In this document: positions 55,781 through 64,000 of the stretch, one piece after another
Position numbering within the stretch: position 1 is the first letter of the stretch
Layout: every line of letters begins with the position of its first letter
Assembly (NCBI GenBank): GCA_001724265.1
Contig: MEDY01000080.1
Coordinates: 23,222 to 87,221, forward strand
Direction: 5' to 3'
From: Rhizaria sp. SCN 62-66
Lineage: Eukaryota > Rhizaria, unplaced
DNA length: 64,000 nt
Notes under the pieces: generated by a model
What the model saw: the letters and a program-made list of their open reading frames with translations, nothing else
What the model was told of the DNA's origin: nothing
Database searches by the model: none
Made by a program: the position numbers and the translations under genes

Positions 55781-58078
55781 ATGGCGTCTCTCAACGCAAC
55801 GGGCGCGCTCGAGCGCCTGAGCCACTTTCTGCGTAAAGCCGCAAAGCCTGCGAGCGAGGCCGCAGCGCTGATTCCGTCGCTGCCGCAGCCTGCGATGACC
55901 GCCTCGGGGTTTCCGATCCCCAAAATCCCGCGCATCATGGCGCTGGACGTGGGCCGGCGCTACATCGGCGTGGCCGTGGCCGACCCGTCGACCGAGACGG
56001 CGGTCCCGCTCGCCGTGCTTGACCGGCTCCGGCCAGAGGTCGCGGCCACACTGCCACCGCGCGCCGCGCGCGCCCCGCTTAACGACCCCGAGCTGCGCGC
56101 GCGCGGCCCCGCGGACTTCAAGTCATCGGCGGCACTGGCGCAGGAGGTCGCGGCGCTGCGCCTCAAGCACAACATCGTGGCGACCGTCGTCGGCATGCCC
56201 AACGCGCGCACCTTCGACGACAAAGACGTGCCACGCTTCATCATGGACCTCACGGCGCGCCTCCGCGTCGACGGCGCCTTTGCGCCCGGCGTGGACCCCG
56301 CCTTTGACGCGCTCTTCTGGTCCGAGCACCTGTCGACGAGCGAGGCCAAGGCGCGCATGCGCGGCGCCGGTATTGTCGGCTACATGGCCCAGAAGCGCGC
56401 CGGGCTCGACAAGGAGGCCGCCGCCGTCATCCTCTCTGACTTCCTTGCTGAGCTCAACGTCGTTTCGCTGCTTGCTGACGCCGACGCCGTCGGGGCCCAG
56501 GACACTGACGCTGAGCGCGCGGCCGCCGAGAGCGCCGCCGCGCGGTCCGCGGGCGCTCGCGCGCTGTCGTCCCGACGCGACCTCGGCCTGCCCATCGGGC
56601 GCGGCTTCTCCGACGCCGAGTTTGAGCGCGCGATGCTGACAGGGCAGCTGGACCTGCCGCCCGAGCTGCTCGCGCGCGGCCTGACCCCCGCGGAGGCCGA
56701 GGCTGAGGTGCGCGCCCACGTCGCGCGCAACCTCTTCTTCCTCGGCGCTCAGGGCCAGGTCTTCGCCTTCGACACCGCGCTGCCCGTGCTGCGCGCCGCC
56801 AACGCGCGCCTCGCCGACTGGCAGTACTACGCCGAGTATCTGCAGCGCGAGCGGCCGCAGCAGTGGGCGCGCCTTAGCGCCGCCGACCGGGCCCTCGCGT
56901 CGCGCAAGGCCGAGCAGCGCCGCGCAGAGCTGGCCGCGCGCGACGCCGCCGCGGCCCGGGCCCTTGCGCTCACGCCGCCGACGACGATGGCGCTCGTGCA
57001 CCGCACCGGCGTGCGCTCCGCCAGCGCGGTCGACGCCTTCCCCGCCGCCGCGCTCGACCGGGGCGGGTCGAGTGATGTGGCTACAACAACTCAGCGCGCT
57101 AGCCGCGAGCTACTGCTGCCCAAGCACCTGTACACGCCGGTGCAGGAGTCGATCGACTTCGCGCTAGCAGTAGCCGCGGGCGCGCCGCCGGCCGCGCTGG
57201 CTGCCGAGGTCCGCGCCGCGCGGGCCGCCCACGGCCAGCAGACCGAGGCCGCGCGGGCGGCGCGCGCGCAGCAGCTGCTCCTACAACAGCAACAGCAACA
57301 GCAACAGCAGCAGCTAGAGCAGCCGTGTGAGGGGCAGGAGCAGCATGCCGCGCTCGTGAGGCAGTTGGCTGAGCGCAGGCGCAGGCTCCGCGGCGAGGCC
57401 GAGGTCGGCAGTGCCAGTGCTGACTCAAGCGCTGCCTCAAGCGCTGGCTCGGACTCCGTCACCGGCTCTGGCTCTGGCTCTGATAATCCAAGCGCCGGCT
57501 CTGGCTCTGGCTCTGGCGTCGAGACCGAGGCTGAGGGCGCGGCCAGTCTGGCTGCCCCGCTGGCGCCGCCCTCCCGCCACGCTGCCGCGACGACAGCTGC
57601 TGCTCATGTCTCCGCGTCGTCAGCAGTCGGCCACAGCCTCAGCCACGGCAGCGGCGGCAGCAGCGGCGGCGCTAGCGTGCGCGTGGCACCATACGCCTCC
57701 CCCGCACTCGCGTACCTCCTCACCCACGCCCCGCATCTGGGAGCCCGCGCTAGCCGTCGTGACGCTGTCCTCCGCGACGCGTCCCCCGCGGTGCAGCTCG
57801 GCCCCGCGGGCGGCGTCGACTCGGTGCTGGGCGGCGTCGGCAAGCCCATCTTCTCCCCGGCCGCGGCGGGAGAGCGCTGGGTCGAGGCCGAGGAGGCCGC
57901 GGCCGCCGTGCGTGCGCGCCTGAGGGCCGCCGTCGCCGACGCCGCGGCTGTGGCGGCCATGAAGCAACGCAAGCGCAACAGGCGCGCGCGCGCGGCCGCC
58001 GGCGAAGGCGACGGATATGACGACGACGATGATGATGGGTATGGCGCTGCTGAGGGCGGCGCTGCCTACCGCGGCTGA
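55781..58078 (+). CDS. YqgF/RuvX-family RNase H-fold protein with long C-terminal extension
   Basis: Single exon, 765 residues, stop TGA. Residues ~50-225 are a YqgF domain: IMALDVGRRYIGVAVADPST (first acidic residue), a KSSAALAQEVAALRLKHNIV helix, VVGMPNARTF, the WSEHLSTSEAKARM motif at ~180 (second acidic residue) and DKEAAAVILSDFLAEL at ~209 (third). In bacteria YqgF processes the 5' end of pre-16S rRNA, and eukaryotic copies are usually organellar. The first 35 residues are basic and amphipathic (RLSHFLRKAAKPAS), which fits mitochondrial import. The remaining ~540 residues are not recognised: an Ala/Arg-rich helix, a Gln run, Ser/Gly repeats and an acidic end. Bacterial YqgF is ~140 residues, so the extension is the odd part. 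The upstream open frame has no ATG, so I start at 55781. Confidence 0.88.
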   Translation: MASLNATGALERLSHFLRKAAKPASEAAALIPSLPQPAMTASGFPIPKIPRIMALDVGRRYIGVAVADPSTETAVPLAVLDRLRPEVAATLPPRAARAPLNDPELRARGPADFKSSAALAQEVAALRLKHNIVATVVGMPNARTFDDKDVPRFIMDLTARLRVDGAFAPGVDPAFDALFWSEHLSTSEAKARMRGAGIVGYMAQKRAGLDKEAAAVILSDFLAELNVVSLLADADAVGAQDTDAERAAAESAAARSAGARALSSRRDLGLPIGRGFSDAEFERAMLTGQLDLPPELLARGLTPAEAEAEVRAHVARNLFFLGAQGQVFAFDTALPVLRAANARLADWQYYAEYLQRERPQQWARLSAADRALASRKAEQRRAELAARDAAAARALALTPPTTMALVHRTGVRSASAVDAFPAAALDRGGSSDVATTTQRASRELLLPKHLYTPVQESIDFALAVAAGAPPAALAAEVRAARAAHGQQTEAARAARAQQLLLQQQQQQQQQQLEQPCEGQEQHAALVRQLAERRRRLRGEAEVGSASADSSAASSAGSDSVTGSGSGSDNPSAGSGSGSGVETEAEGAASLAAPLAPPSRHAAATTAAAHVSASSAVGHSLSHGSGGSSGGASVRVAPYASPALAYLLTHAPHLGARASRRDAVLRDASPAVQLGPAGGVDSVLGGVGKPIFSPAAAGERWVEAEEAAAAVRARLRAAVADAAAVAAMKQRKRNRRARAAAGEGDGYDDDDDDGYGAAEGGAAYRG

Positions 58079-58511
58079 GACTATCGGCTGTGATATTGGG
58101 CTGTTATCATAGCGCGTGCGCACAAACAAGATACATAGAGAATGGGGGGAGGGACGCGTGCGTGTCCGTCACGACAAGATTGACGGACTGGGTAATTTAT
58201 TGAAGTTGATGTTGTAGCAAAGGAATCTCCTGCAATGTCTTCTCTTGTTTTAAGAAATAAAAATACAAATGAATGAAACAAATTCACACAAAGACTATGG
58301 ACGTACTAATTGAAACTTGTTTTGAAGATAAAAAGTGTGAAATGTGTATTAATAATCTACGCGACAAATGTTCTGTCAAACACTGTGAACAATTTGAGTG
58401 CGTCGGTTTAGAAAGTACGTTGTTTGCATCCATTCCATCTGCATTTGAGCATGCCCACGCTAAGTAACAACATGAAATGGTAACACCCGCAGCAGCAGCA
58501 GCAACAGCAGC

Positions 58512-58543
<32 letters not shown>

Positions 58544-58598
58544 CATGCAGCTTGTGGGTGTATGTGTATACGCGCAGCTAAAGCGTTGTGCGTGTCAC
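58079..58598. other. Convergent spacer, YqgF gene / phosphatase
   Basis: 520 bp, AT-rich. It contains a CAG/CAA array (separate entry) and a 64-codon AT-rich Cys-containing frame at 58273-58467 that I do not accept as a gene (see rejected). Confidence 0.5.
58490..58544. repeat. CAG/CAA trinucleotide array
   Basis: About eighteen GCA/CAG units with three interruptions (CAA, CAA, TAG), between the YqgF and phosphatase genes and 3' of both. Confidence 0.92.
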
Positions 58599-59411
58599 TT
58601 ACGCGAGCTCCTTGCAGTCGCCGAAAGGGACACACTTTGCGATCTCGAGGCAGCCGCCGAGGTCGCGGCCCGAGGTGAGCTCGTTGCGAACGCAGTACCA
58701 CTCGGTCGACGCGACGCCGAAGTAGTTGGGCACGCGACCGCACTCGGCGACGTTGCTCTTAAAGATCTCGCCGATGGTCGTGTTGCGGCGGCCGTACTCC
58801 ATGCGGTAGGCCCCGATGAAGGCGCCCGTGCGGTCGCAGCCGGCCGAGCAGTGCACATACACGGCGAGCGGGCGCTGGCGCGGAGTGCCCGTGCCGGTCG
58901 ACATGAGCCGGTTCACGAGTGCGACGCGGTCGGGGAACTTGTCCGTCGCCCAGACAGTCTCCATGGCGCTGCGCTCGCGCTCGGCGACGTCCTTGACGTC
59001 GCGCGGGCGGAAGACGGACGAGGTGCCGATGGGCCACTCAAAGAGCATGCCCTTGTCCGCGTTGGCGGGGTCCTTGAAGAAGTCCGCCTCCAGTGGGTCC
59101 GTGTCAACGGCGTTGTTGAGCGAGACGTCGACGATGTAGGCCTCGTCCTCGGGGAACTTGATGCCTTGCTCCTGTGCGCGCGCACGCATGTACTCCTTGA
59201 GCAGGTCGTACTGGAAGTGGGTTGCGTTGGCTGGGAAGTTGCCGCGGAAGAGGAACTGCTGCACGCCGCCGGTGACCATGTAGTCAACCAGGTGCACGCG
59301 GTCGTACTTGAGACCGCTGGACTTCTTGGTGTAGTCCAGCGACGCGGACGCGGACGCCAGCAGTGCCAGCAGCGCCGTCGCGGTCGCGATCAGCTTAGCG
59401 AGGCTAGGCAT
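58599..59411 (-). CDS. Secreted or ER-lumenal Cys-based tyrosine phosphatase-like protein
   Basis: Single exon, 270 residues, stop TAA. The N-terminus MPSLAKLIATATALLALLAS is a signal peptide, with cleavage likely after ASASA. No C-terminal membrane anchor or KDEL is seen. The catalytic P-loop is intact at ~185-195: VHCSAGCDRTGAFIG, the C-x5-R form with DRTG seen in PTEN- and paladin-like enzymes. The segment NFPANATHFQYDLLKEYMRA and the word VDYMVTGGVQQFLFRG have no exact family name that I recall. Cysteines after the P-loop (AECGR, EWYCV, GGCLEIAKCV, GDCKEL) suit an oxidising compartment. Predicted glycosylation sites are NAT and NTT. A phosphatase facing the lumen or outside would act on extracellular phosphoproteins, phospholipids or sugars; the substrate is unknown. 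Head-to-head with ERV1. Confidence 0.84.
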   Translation of the reverse strand: MPSLAKLIATATALLALLASASASLDYTKKSSGLKYDRVHLVDYMVTGGVQQFLFRGNFPANATHFQYDLLKEYMRARAQEQGIKFPEDEAYIVDVSLNNAVDTDPLEADFFKDPANADKGMLFEWPIGTSSVFRPRDVKDVAERERSAMETVWATDKFPDRVALVNRLMSTGTGTPRQRPLAVYVHCSAGCDRTGAFIGAYRMEYGRRNTTIGEIFKSNVAECGRVPNYFGVASTEWYCVRNELTSGRDLGGCLEIAKCVPFGDCKELA

Positions 59412-59721
59412 GACGGGATCTGTAGCAGGAAGCATAGGAGTCGAGAGAAGAAGTGTTAAAAGAAATTGAAAATATTTTCGTATATTTTGACTCGTTTACT
59501 TGCCCATACCAGTACTGCAGAAACACCGACAAAGAGACCACGGAGTTTCAGCTCTGGAAAGAAAGGAGCGACGAAGACACTATGTCGACGAGCCAAGGAC
59601 AGGGAAAAGGCGTGCAACCACAAACGAAGTAGCGCTATCCTCGAAGTCATCTGCTGCGGCGCCCTGACCGTCAACGTGCATCTCGCTGCGCTCTCCGTGT
59701 TTTCTTAGTACTTGGGCACAT
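59412..59721. other. Divergent upstream region, phosphatase / ERV1
   Basis: 310 bp between opposite starts. No motif is recognised. Confidence 0.5.
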
Positions 59722-60642
59722 ATGTTTACTTTTCTCACGCGCACCCTGCGCCACATGACGCCTGTCGCGATGGCGGCGGTGGTGACCTCGGTCGCGACCG
59801 TTCAGGAGAACACCGCCGCCTCGAAGCCCGACCAGCCCACCCCGAGCGCCCCCGCTGCGCCCATTATGGCCGCCGCGGCCGCGCCGTCGTCGTTGTCCAG
59901 CCACGCCGCGGGTAAGAACTGCCGCGTCTGTAGCGACGCCCCCAACGCGCTCCAGAGCATGATGAGCTTCTACAACACTTCCAAGCCCGCTGCGCCTGCC
60001 AACACGGCCGCAGCCACGGCCGCTGCGGGCCCTGCTGCTCCCGCTGCCGCTGCGGCGTGGCCGGCCGCTGCGGACGGCTCCGCCGCGCGCGAGCCGTGTC
60101 CGCCGACGTACCGCGAGCTCGGCAACGCGACGTGGCTGTATCTGCACACGATGGCGGCCTACTACCCCGAGGCGCCCACGCCCGAGCTGGAGCAGAGCAT
60201 GCTGCCGTTCATGCGCACGTTCGCGCAGGTGTACCCGTGCGAGTCGTGCCGTGACCACATGCTCGAGTACGTGGAGCAGCACCCGCCCCAGGCCGCCAAC
60301 AACGCCGAGCTCTCGCTCTGGCTCTGTCGCTTCCACAACGACGTCAACCTCCAGATCGGAAAGGTACGTGCTCGGTTTATTCGACATATCTCGCTAGTAT
60401 CGCTACTGTTGTGAGCAGATGTCTTAATGTCACACGCTTTAGCTTATGAAACACGTGTATAGTGCTACTTATCTTCAATGTCACTCACTTTGTCACTATA
60501 ATCTTCTTTAATGTTTTGTCTGTTTCTTGTTGTCAATTTGAACACGAACGCCCACACACAACTACAGCCCGCAATGCCTTGCGACGCCGCGGCCCTCATC
60601 CGGCGCTGGCGCGACGGGCCCGAGGACGGGAGCTGCGATTGA
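59722..60642 (+). CDS. ERV1: ERV1/ALR FAD-linked sulfhydryl oxidase
   Basis: Exons 59722-60363 and 60568-60642 (donor GTACGT, phase 0) give 238 residues and a TGA stop. ERV1 reoxidises Mia40 in the intermembrane space and passes electrons to cytochrome c. An N-terminal shuttle arm carries NCRVCSD (Cys pair), then Ala-rich linker. The flavin core starts CPPTYRELGNATWLYLHTMA (with AAYYPEAPTPELEQSML), has the redox CxxC as YPCESCRDHM at ~171, the FAD-contact WLCRFHNDVNLQIGK, and exon 2 ends CDAAALIRRWRDGPEDGSCD, the usual last motif. All core features are present, so it should be active. Exon 2 is only 25 codons, and the frame closes correctly across the intron. It shares the pathway with the CMC4-like protein of this window. 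Confidence 0.97.
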
Positions 60643-61105
60643 GCACAGATTCGATCAACGCATCACTTACCAAGTTCCAGTTGTAGCTGCAATGCCGCTG
60701 CCACTGCTGCTGCTGCTGCTCTAATGTGGCATGCGTATATGTCAACGTTCTGCCTGTAGCCGCGAGCGACTGACAACTGTGACAACGGCGTGGCCTATTT
60801 ATGACTCTACGGGAGCGATTTGACTTCGAACAACATGGTTGTCAGCTCTCTTTCACAACAAATACTCTATTTAACACGTGTTGCTTTGATGCAACATAAG
60901 TACTGTACTATCTAACTATTCTCAATACACTCAACGAGATCAACCATCGTGACGCAAGAAGTCAAAAAAAAATCCGCTTATTTTGTATTTATTTTCACAA
61001 AGAAAGCTATATGGGCCTTCTGTCGCTGGCTCTCACCGAACTGGCCTATCAGTCCAGTCCTCACTAGTAAGCTTGAGACACTGACACATCTTAAAGACAT
61101 CTCTC
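60643..61105. other. Convergent spacer, ERV1 / SPF27
   Basis: 463 bp with a short CTG run near 60700-60720. No supported gene. Confidence 0.55.
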
Positions 61106-62429
61106 TCAGCCCTTGCGCGCAGCCGTGGCGTCCTCCTCCGCGGCCAGCGCGGCGCGCACGCGCTCCAGCTCCACGCGCACCTGATAGTTGCCGTCGATGA
61201 GGCGGCCGAAGTCGGCCATGAGCGCGTCACAGCGTCCCGCCGCGGCCGCCTGCAGCCGGTAGCGCTGCTCCGTGGCAGCCTCCGCCGCGGCCGCCTCGCC
61301 CGCCGCGGCCGCCGCCAGCGCCGCGGTGGCGCTCCCAGCGCGGGCGAGCGCGCGCGTCCAGGCCGCGGCGCCGTGCGCGCGCATGAGCTCGAGGTTCCGG
61401 AGCCGCGCCGCCTGGGTCGCGGCGGCCAGCGCGGCGTCGCGCAGGGCAGCGGACACGGGGAGTGGGGCCGGGAGGGAGGCCGCGGCGTCGGGGCTGAGCC
61501 AGGAGGACGGGCGCGCGCGGGGGCCAGACTGGGCGGGCAGCGCGGAGTCGGCGTCAGCGTCGGCGTCAGCGTCGGCGTCAGCCATGGTGGAGCTAGAGCT
61601 GCTAGAGCTAGAATCAGTTGTGCTGATGCTGTAGTTGTTGCTGTTGTCTGAGGTTGAGGGCAGCGCCGGAAGGGGTTTGCCGGTCTTCTTCTCGGTCAGG
61701 GCGCTCAACGCGGCGTGGAACAGCGGTGCAGCCTAGATGTACGAGACAAGAGAAATAACAAGAAGAGAAATGACAAAGCGACAAGCAAAGCGACAAGCAC
61801 CAAACGCGGGTCAAACGCATTGAAAAACAGAACGTGAGCAAAATGAGATAAGTGGAACGGCGACAAGTGAGACCGACCGCAAAAGTCGTTGAGTTGAGAA
61901 ACAAATGACACCGTATGGGTGGCAACTCCATGCAATAATACAACGAGAGTTCTGTCGTACCTGGTAGGCGGAGGAGGAGCTCTCGGCCTCGATGTCGGCG
62001 TGGAAGAGCCTGCGCTCGTACTCGGTGATGCTAATCGGCATCCGCTTCATCTCTGTTGGAGTATGTGTGCGCGTTAGAGTTTGATGATGAGTCGCGATCA
62101 GCGGGCAAGTGGAACGTGCGAAGAGAGTGTTGTGCGAGCGAAACATGGAAACATGTGTTGAATGAATGAGACAGAGTAGAGAGGCGCAACGATGAAATCA
62201 GCACGTTTTGTTCAAATTTAACAACTAAAGTGCATATAGCATCAAGCTTGAATAGTTAGAAAGCGATGACCCCCAAAAATAGAAGTGCTGTAAAGACAAA
62301 CGTACCGATAGCAATCTCACGGCGAGCACTATTCATGAGGTCTTGTGAGACCTGCGCCTCGTCGATATACGGCAGCGCATCGATTGCGAATTTGCGCTCC
62401 GAGAGAGACGGAACAACTGTCGACGACAT
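61106..62429 (-). CDS. BCAS2: SPF27/BCAS2, NineTeen (Prp19) complex subunit
   Basis: Exons 62306-62429, 61961-62052 and 61106-61732 (donors GTACGT and GTACGA, phases 1 and 0) give 280 residues and a TGA stop. SPF27 is a coiled-coil core subunit of the Prp19 complex that remodels the spliceosome. Family words: IDALPYIDEAQVSQDLMNSA in exon 1 (compare ALPYFDQGY of BCAS2), MPISITEYERRLFHADIEAE in exon 2, and in exon 3 the LRNLELMRAHGAAAWTRAL coiled-coil start and ALMADFGRLIDGNYQVRVEL (compare the WVSLVSKNYEIE region). Exon 3 also has a Ser run and an Asp-Ala repeat that is lineage-specific. The low-complexity insert before the coiled coil replaces the Pro-rich linker of animals. The three exons were joined by matching phases, with no stop in the join. 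Confidence 0.88.
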
Positions 62430-62840
62430 ATTGAAGTCCTGAAAGTCGTGACTGGTTTTGTCAAGAGAATAAGTCAAACTCAATTCGAGCTCAACTTGCC
62501 GATCACGCAACCAACTCTAACCGCTAGCTGCTTTCGCACTCCTGTGGTGAAGAGACAAACGAAGGCAAATCAGGATGTAACAAAGAGTAAATGAAACGAA
62601 AATTATAGGAAACGTAAAATGGAAGGTCTGTATTGTGGTGCCGAAGCTATACATGTGTTAGGTCATGCTACTCAGCATAACATCTAGGTAAAAAGTGGAC
62701 GGGACCTAGGCCTGATTTCGCTCTCCTACGGTCATGAAACCATCCACAATGCCGAATCTCATGCGAGTCAACGAGCATGTGTGTGGTTCAGACGGTTTAC
62801 TAGCGTGTCTAGATGGTGTGGGGAGATGTGAACTCTGCGC
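62430..62840. other. Spacer between BRK1 and SPF27
   Basis: 411 bp between two minus-strand genes: the 3' end of BRK1 and the promoter of SPF27. Nothing else is supported. Confidence 0.5.
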
Positions 62841-63360
62841 TCAAGCGCTGCCCTGCGTCTCGTTCGCACCAGCGACACGCTCCTCCACGCCTGCGAGAAA
62901 TATAAAAGAAGCAAGATATACGAATAGATTAGAAGATATAGGTGAGAAAACGTCTGATAAGCAGTGTCTGACAGTCACATATCATGTGAGTAGGGTCATA
63001 AGCGTATTAAGTGAAAAGAGCGGACACGTACCAGTGGTGAAGGCTTCGAGGTAGTCGACCTGATGTTCGAGGCGGCTCAGCTTGTGGTTCAGCTGTGCAA
63101 TCTTGCCGCGCACGTCGTTGTCTAAAAACCGCGATAGTCGAAATAAATATGTATGAGCTATGTTGTGATACCACCAAATATGTCCTAGATAATTCGCGAC
63201 AGAGAGAAAATACCTGCGAGTCGAGAGTCGAGGACGTACCAAACTTGTTAAGGAAAGCAGCGATCTGCATGATGCTATACTGCACGTTCTGGATGAACTC
63301 GCGGTTCGCCCAATCTTGAGCAACAATGCGAACCTCCTGGTCGCTCATTTGAGAAGACAT
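62841..63360 (-). CDS. BRK1: BRICK1 (HSPC300), WAVE regulatory complex subunit
   Basis: Exons 63240-63360, 63032-63121 and 62841-62890 (both donors GTACGT, phase 1) give 86 residues and a TGA stop. BRK1 is the smallest subunit of the five-part WAVE complex that activates Arp2/3 actin branching. The spliced protein reads VAQDWANREFIQNVQYSIMQ, then IAAFLNKFDNDVRGKIAQLN and HKLSRLEHQVDYLEAF. These match the HQDWANREYIE and ADFLNSFD blocks of animal and plant BRK1. Length 86 compares with 75 in humans; a short N-terminal lead (MSSQMSDQEVR) and a 15-residue last exon make up the difference. The gene implies actin-based lamellipodia or phagocytosis in this organism. Confidence 0.96.
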
Positions 63361-63671
63361 ATTGGTATTCTGACGAGAAAATAACGTTGTTCAGACAACG
63401 AAACGACTCGCTCCTCGACCTCATCTTGCTCTGCTTGGCTCGTGCCTGCCGCCAGCCAAGCAGGTTTGTGGTGAGTCACGTTTCCCTATGAAGCGCCTTC
63501 TATTCTGCGACACTAAAAATAGTAATCTGACATGACATTGATCCGTAATTTTTACACTTGAAAATAAGTGTATTGCTTGCATATCAACATCTATCCATCA
63601 ATAGACTTGTTGTGCCCATAATAAATAAGAAATAGTTGTAATTTGGATAAAATTAATCCTTAAACATTTCG

Positions 63672-63806
63672 GGCAGGTGGGCTAGCGAATGGTCAGTGAA
63701 TCGTGGTCAACGTTGGGTGACCACCTATGGGTCTTCCCGACGGACATCACAACTACGATGTCACATCGTAGTTTCATAAGGCGGGGTTTGAGTCCCCGTC
63801 CTGCCA
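63672..63806 (+). ncRNA. tRNA-like RNA polymerase III gene candidate
   Basis: A perfect T-arm sits at 63782-63798: stem CGGGG/CCCCG around the loop TTTGAGT, with the B-box-like word GGTTTGAGTCC. The ends pair as an acceptor: GGCAGG (63672-63677) with CCTGCC (63800-63805), followed by A and a T7 terminator at 63816-63822. A TAGCGAATGG box lies near the 5' end (63683-63692). Two further strong hairpins lie between (GTGGTCA/TGACCAC and a 10-bp AACTACGATG/CATCGTAGTT with loop TCA). At 135 nt it is far too long for a plain tRNA. I could not find a convincing D-arm or anticodon loop, and T-loop position 56 is T rather than C. It could be an intron-containing tRNA, a tRNA pseudogene, a SINE copy or another Pol III RNA. 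Confidence 0.4.
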
Positions 63807-63815
63807 ACATATATA

Positions 63816-63822
63816 TTTTTTT
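63816..63822 (+). terminator. T7 run, Pol III-type terminator
   Basis: Seven consecutive T about ten bases after the tRNA-like element. In eukaryotes four or more T usually terminate RNA polymerase III, which supports a transcript ending near 63806-63820. Confidence 0.45.
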
Positions 63823-64000
63823 GCTTCCACTCTGCTCCTCCTCGACGATCGCGCTTGCTGTACCGTTGTTTTGCCAGTAAGCTTAAGCTTAGTATAATGT
63901 GTGTAACCCCTATGTAGCGTCAACTAAAAAACGCGAATTCGCGCTTTTTTTGCGACTTTGGCGCACTTTCGTAGAAGTTATCAAACTACGTGGTTTATTT

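Larger units (their letters stand above)
63361..64000. other. Right-edge spacer with tRNA-like element
   Basis: Upstream region of BRK1 plus an AT-rich stretch. It contains the tRNA-like Pol III candidate listed next. The far right end has no recognised gene. Confidence 0.5.

Noticed and set aside
58273-58467. 64-codon Cys-containing ORF beginning at an ATG
   Set aside because: AT-rich codon use unlike every other gene here, lies in the 3' spacer between two convergent genes, and resembles no family I know. A tiny real gene cannot be excluded, but I have no positive support.
63672-63806. UAG-decoding suppressor tRNA
   Set aside because: CTA triplets occur inside the element, but none sits in a seven-base loop after T33, and no proper anticodon stem could be formed.

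Overview
This is a nuclear fragment from a free-living eukaryotic protist. Coding DNA is very GC-rich and heavy in Ala, Ser, Gly and Asn runs, while introns and spacers are AT-richer. Genes carry short GT-AG introns, and the proteins are eukaryotic: TFIID, AP-1, SNARE, spliceosome, WAVE complex, mitochondrial import and complex I. I cannot name the species. BRK1 (actin/WAVE) and a small protein with an N-terminus like an axonemal protein would fit a flagellate.

I support 21 protein genes. Left to right: TMEM208(-), TAF9(+), AP-1 sigma(-), TMEM260-type O-mannosyltransferase(+), a ~5,000-residue polycystin-1-like receptor(+), NDUFB8-like(-), EF-hand protein(+), F-box/LRR-like protein(-), QTRT2(+), a 3,153-residue unidentified membrane protein(-), an RIGNW-type small protein(+), CMC4-like twin-CX9C protein(+), ERCC1(-), syntaxin(+), SPF30/SMNDC1-like tandem-Tudor protein(+), DNA ligase I(-), YqgF/RuvX nuclease with a long tail(+), secreted tyrosine phosphatase(-), ERV1/ALR(+), SPF27/BCAS2(-), BRK1(-). 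A tRNA-like Pol III candidate lies near the right end. Sixteen of the 21 genes form eight head-to-head pairs sharing one upstream region of about 250-870 bp. There is no operon or obvious mobile element. The set is mostly housekeeping: transcription and splicing (TAF9, SPF27, SPF30), DNA repair (ERCC1, LIG1), trafficking (AP1S, syntaxin, TMEM208) and mitochondrial biogenesis (ERV1, CMC4, NDUFB8).

The most interesting signal is in the stop codons. All 21 genes end in TAA (8) or TGA (13), and none ends in TAG. Two otherwise open, same-frame genes are each interrupted by a single in-frame TAG: the polycystin-like gene (11382-11384) and ERCC1 (47079-47081). The simplest reading is that UAG is a rare sense codon in this nuclear code, or is efficiently read through. 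Sequencing error and cryptic introns remain alternatives. A second genome-level oddity is the 5' splice site: 16 of 19 inferred introns start GTACG (13 exactly GTACGT), with C at +4 instead of the usual A.

Gene models come from reading frames, splice signals and recalled family motifs; no search was run. Residue numbers are approximate.
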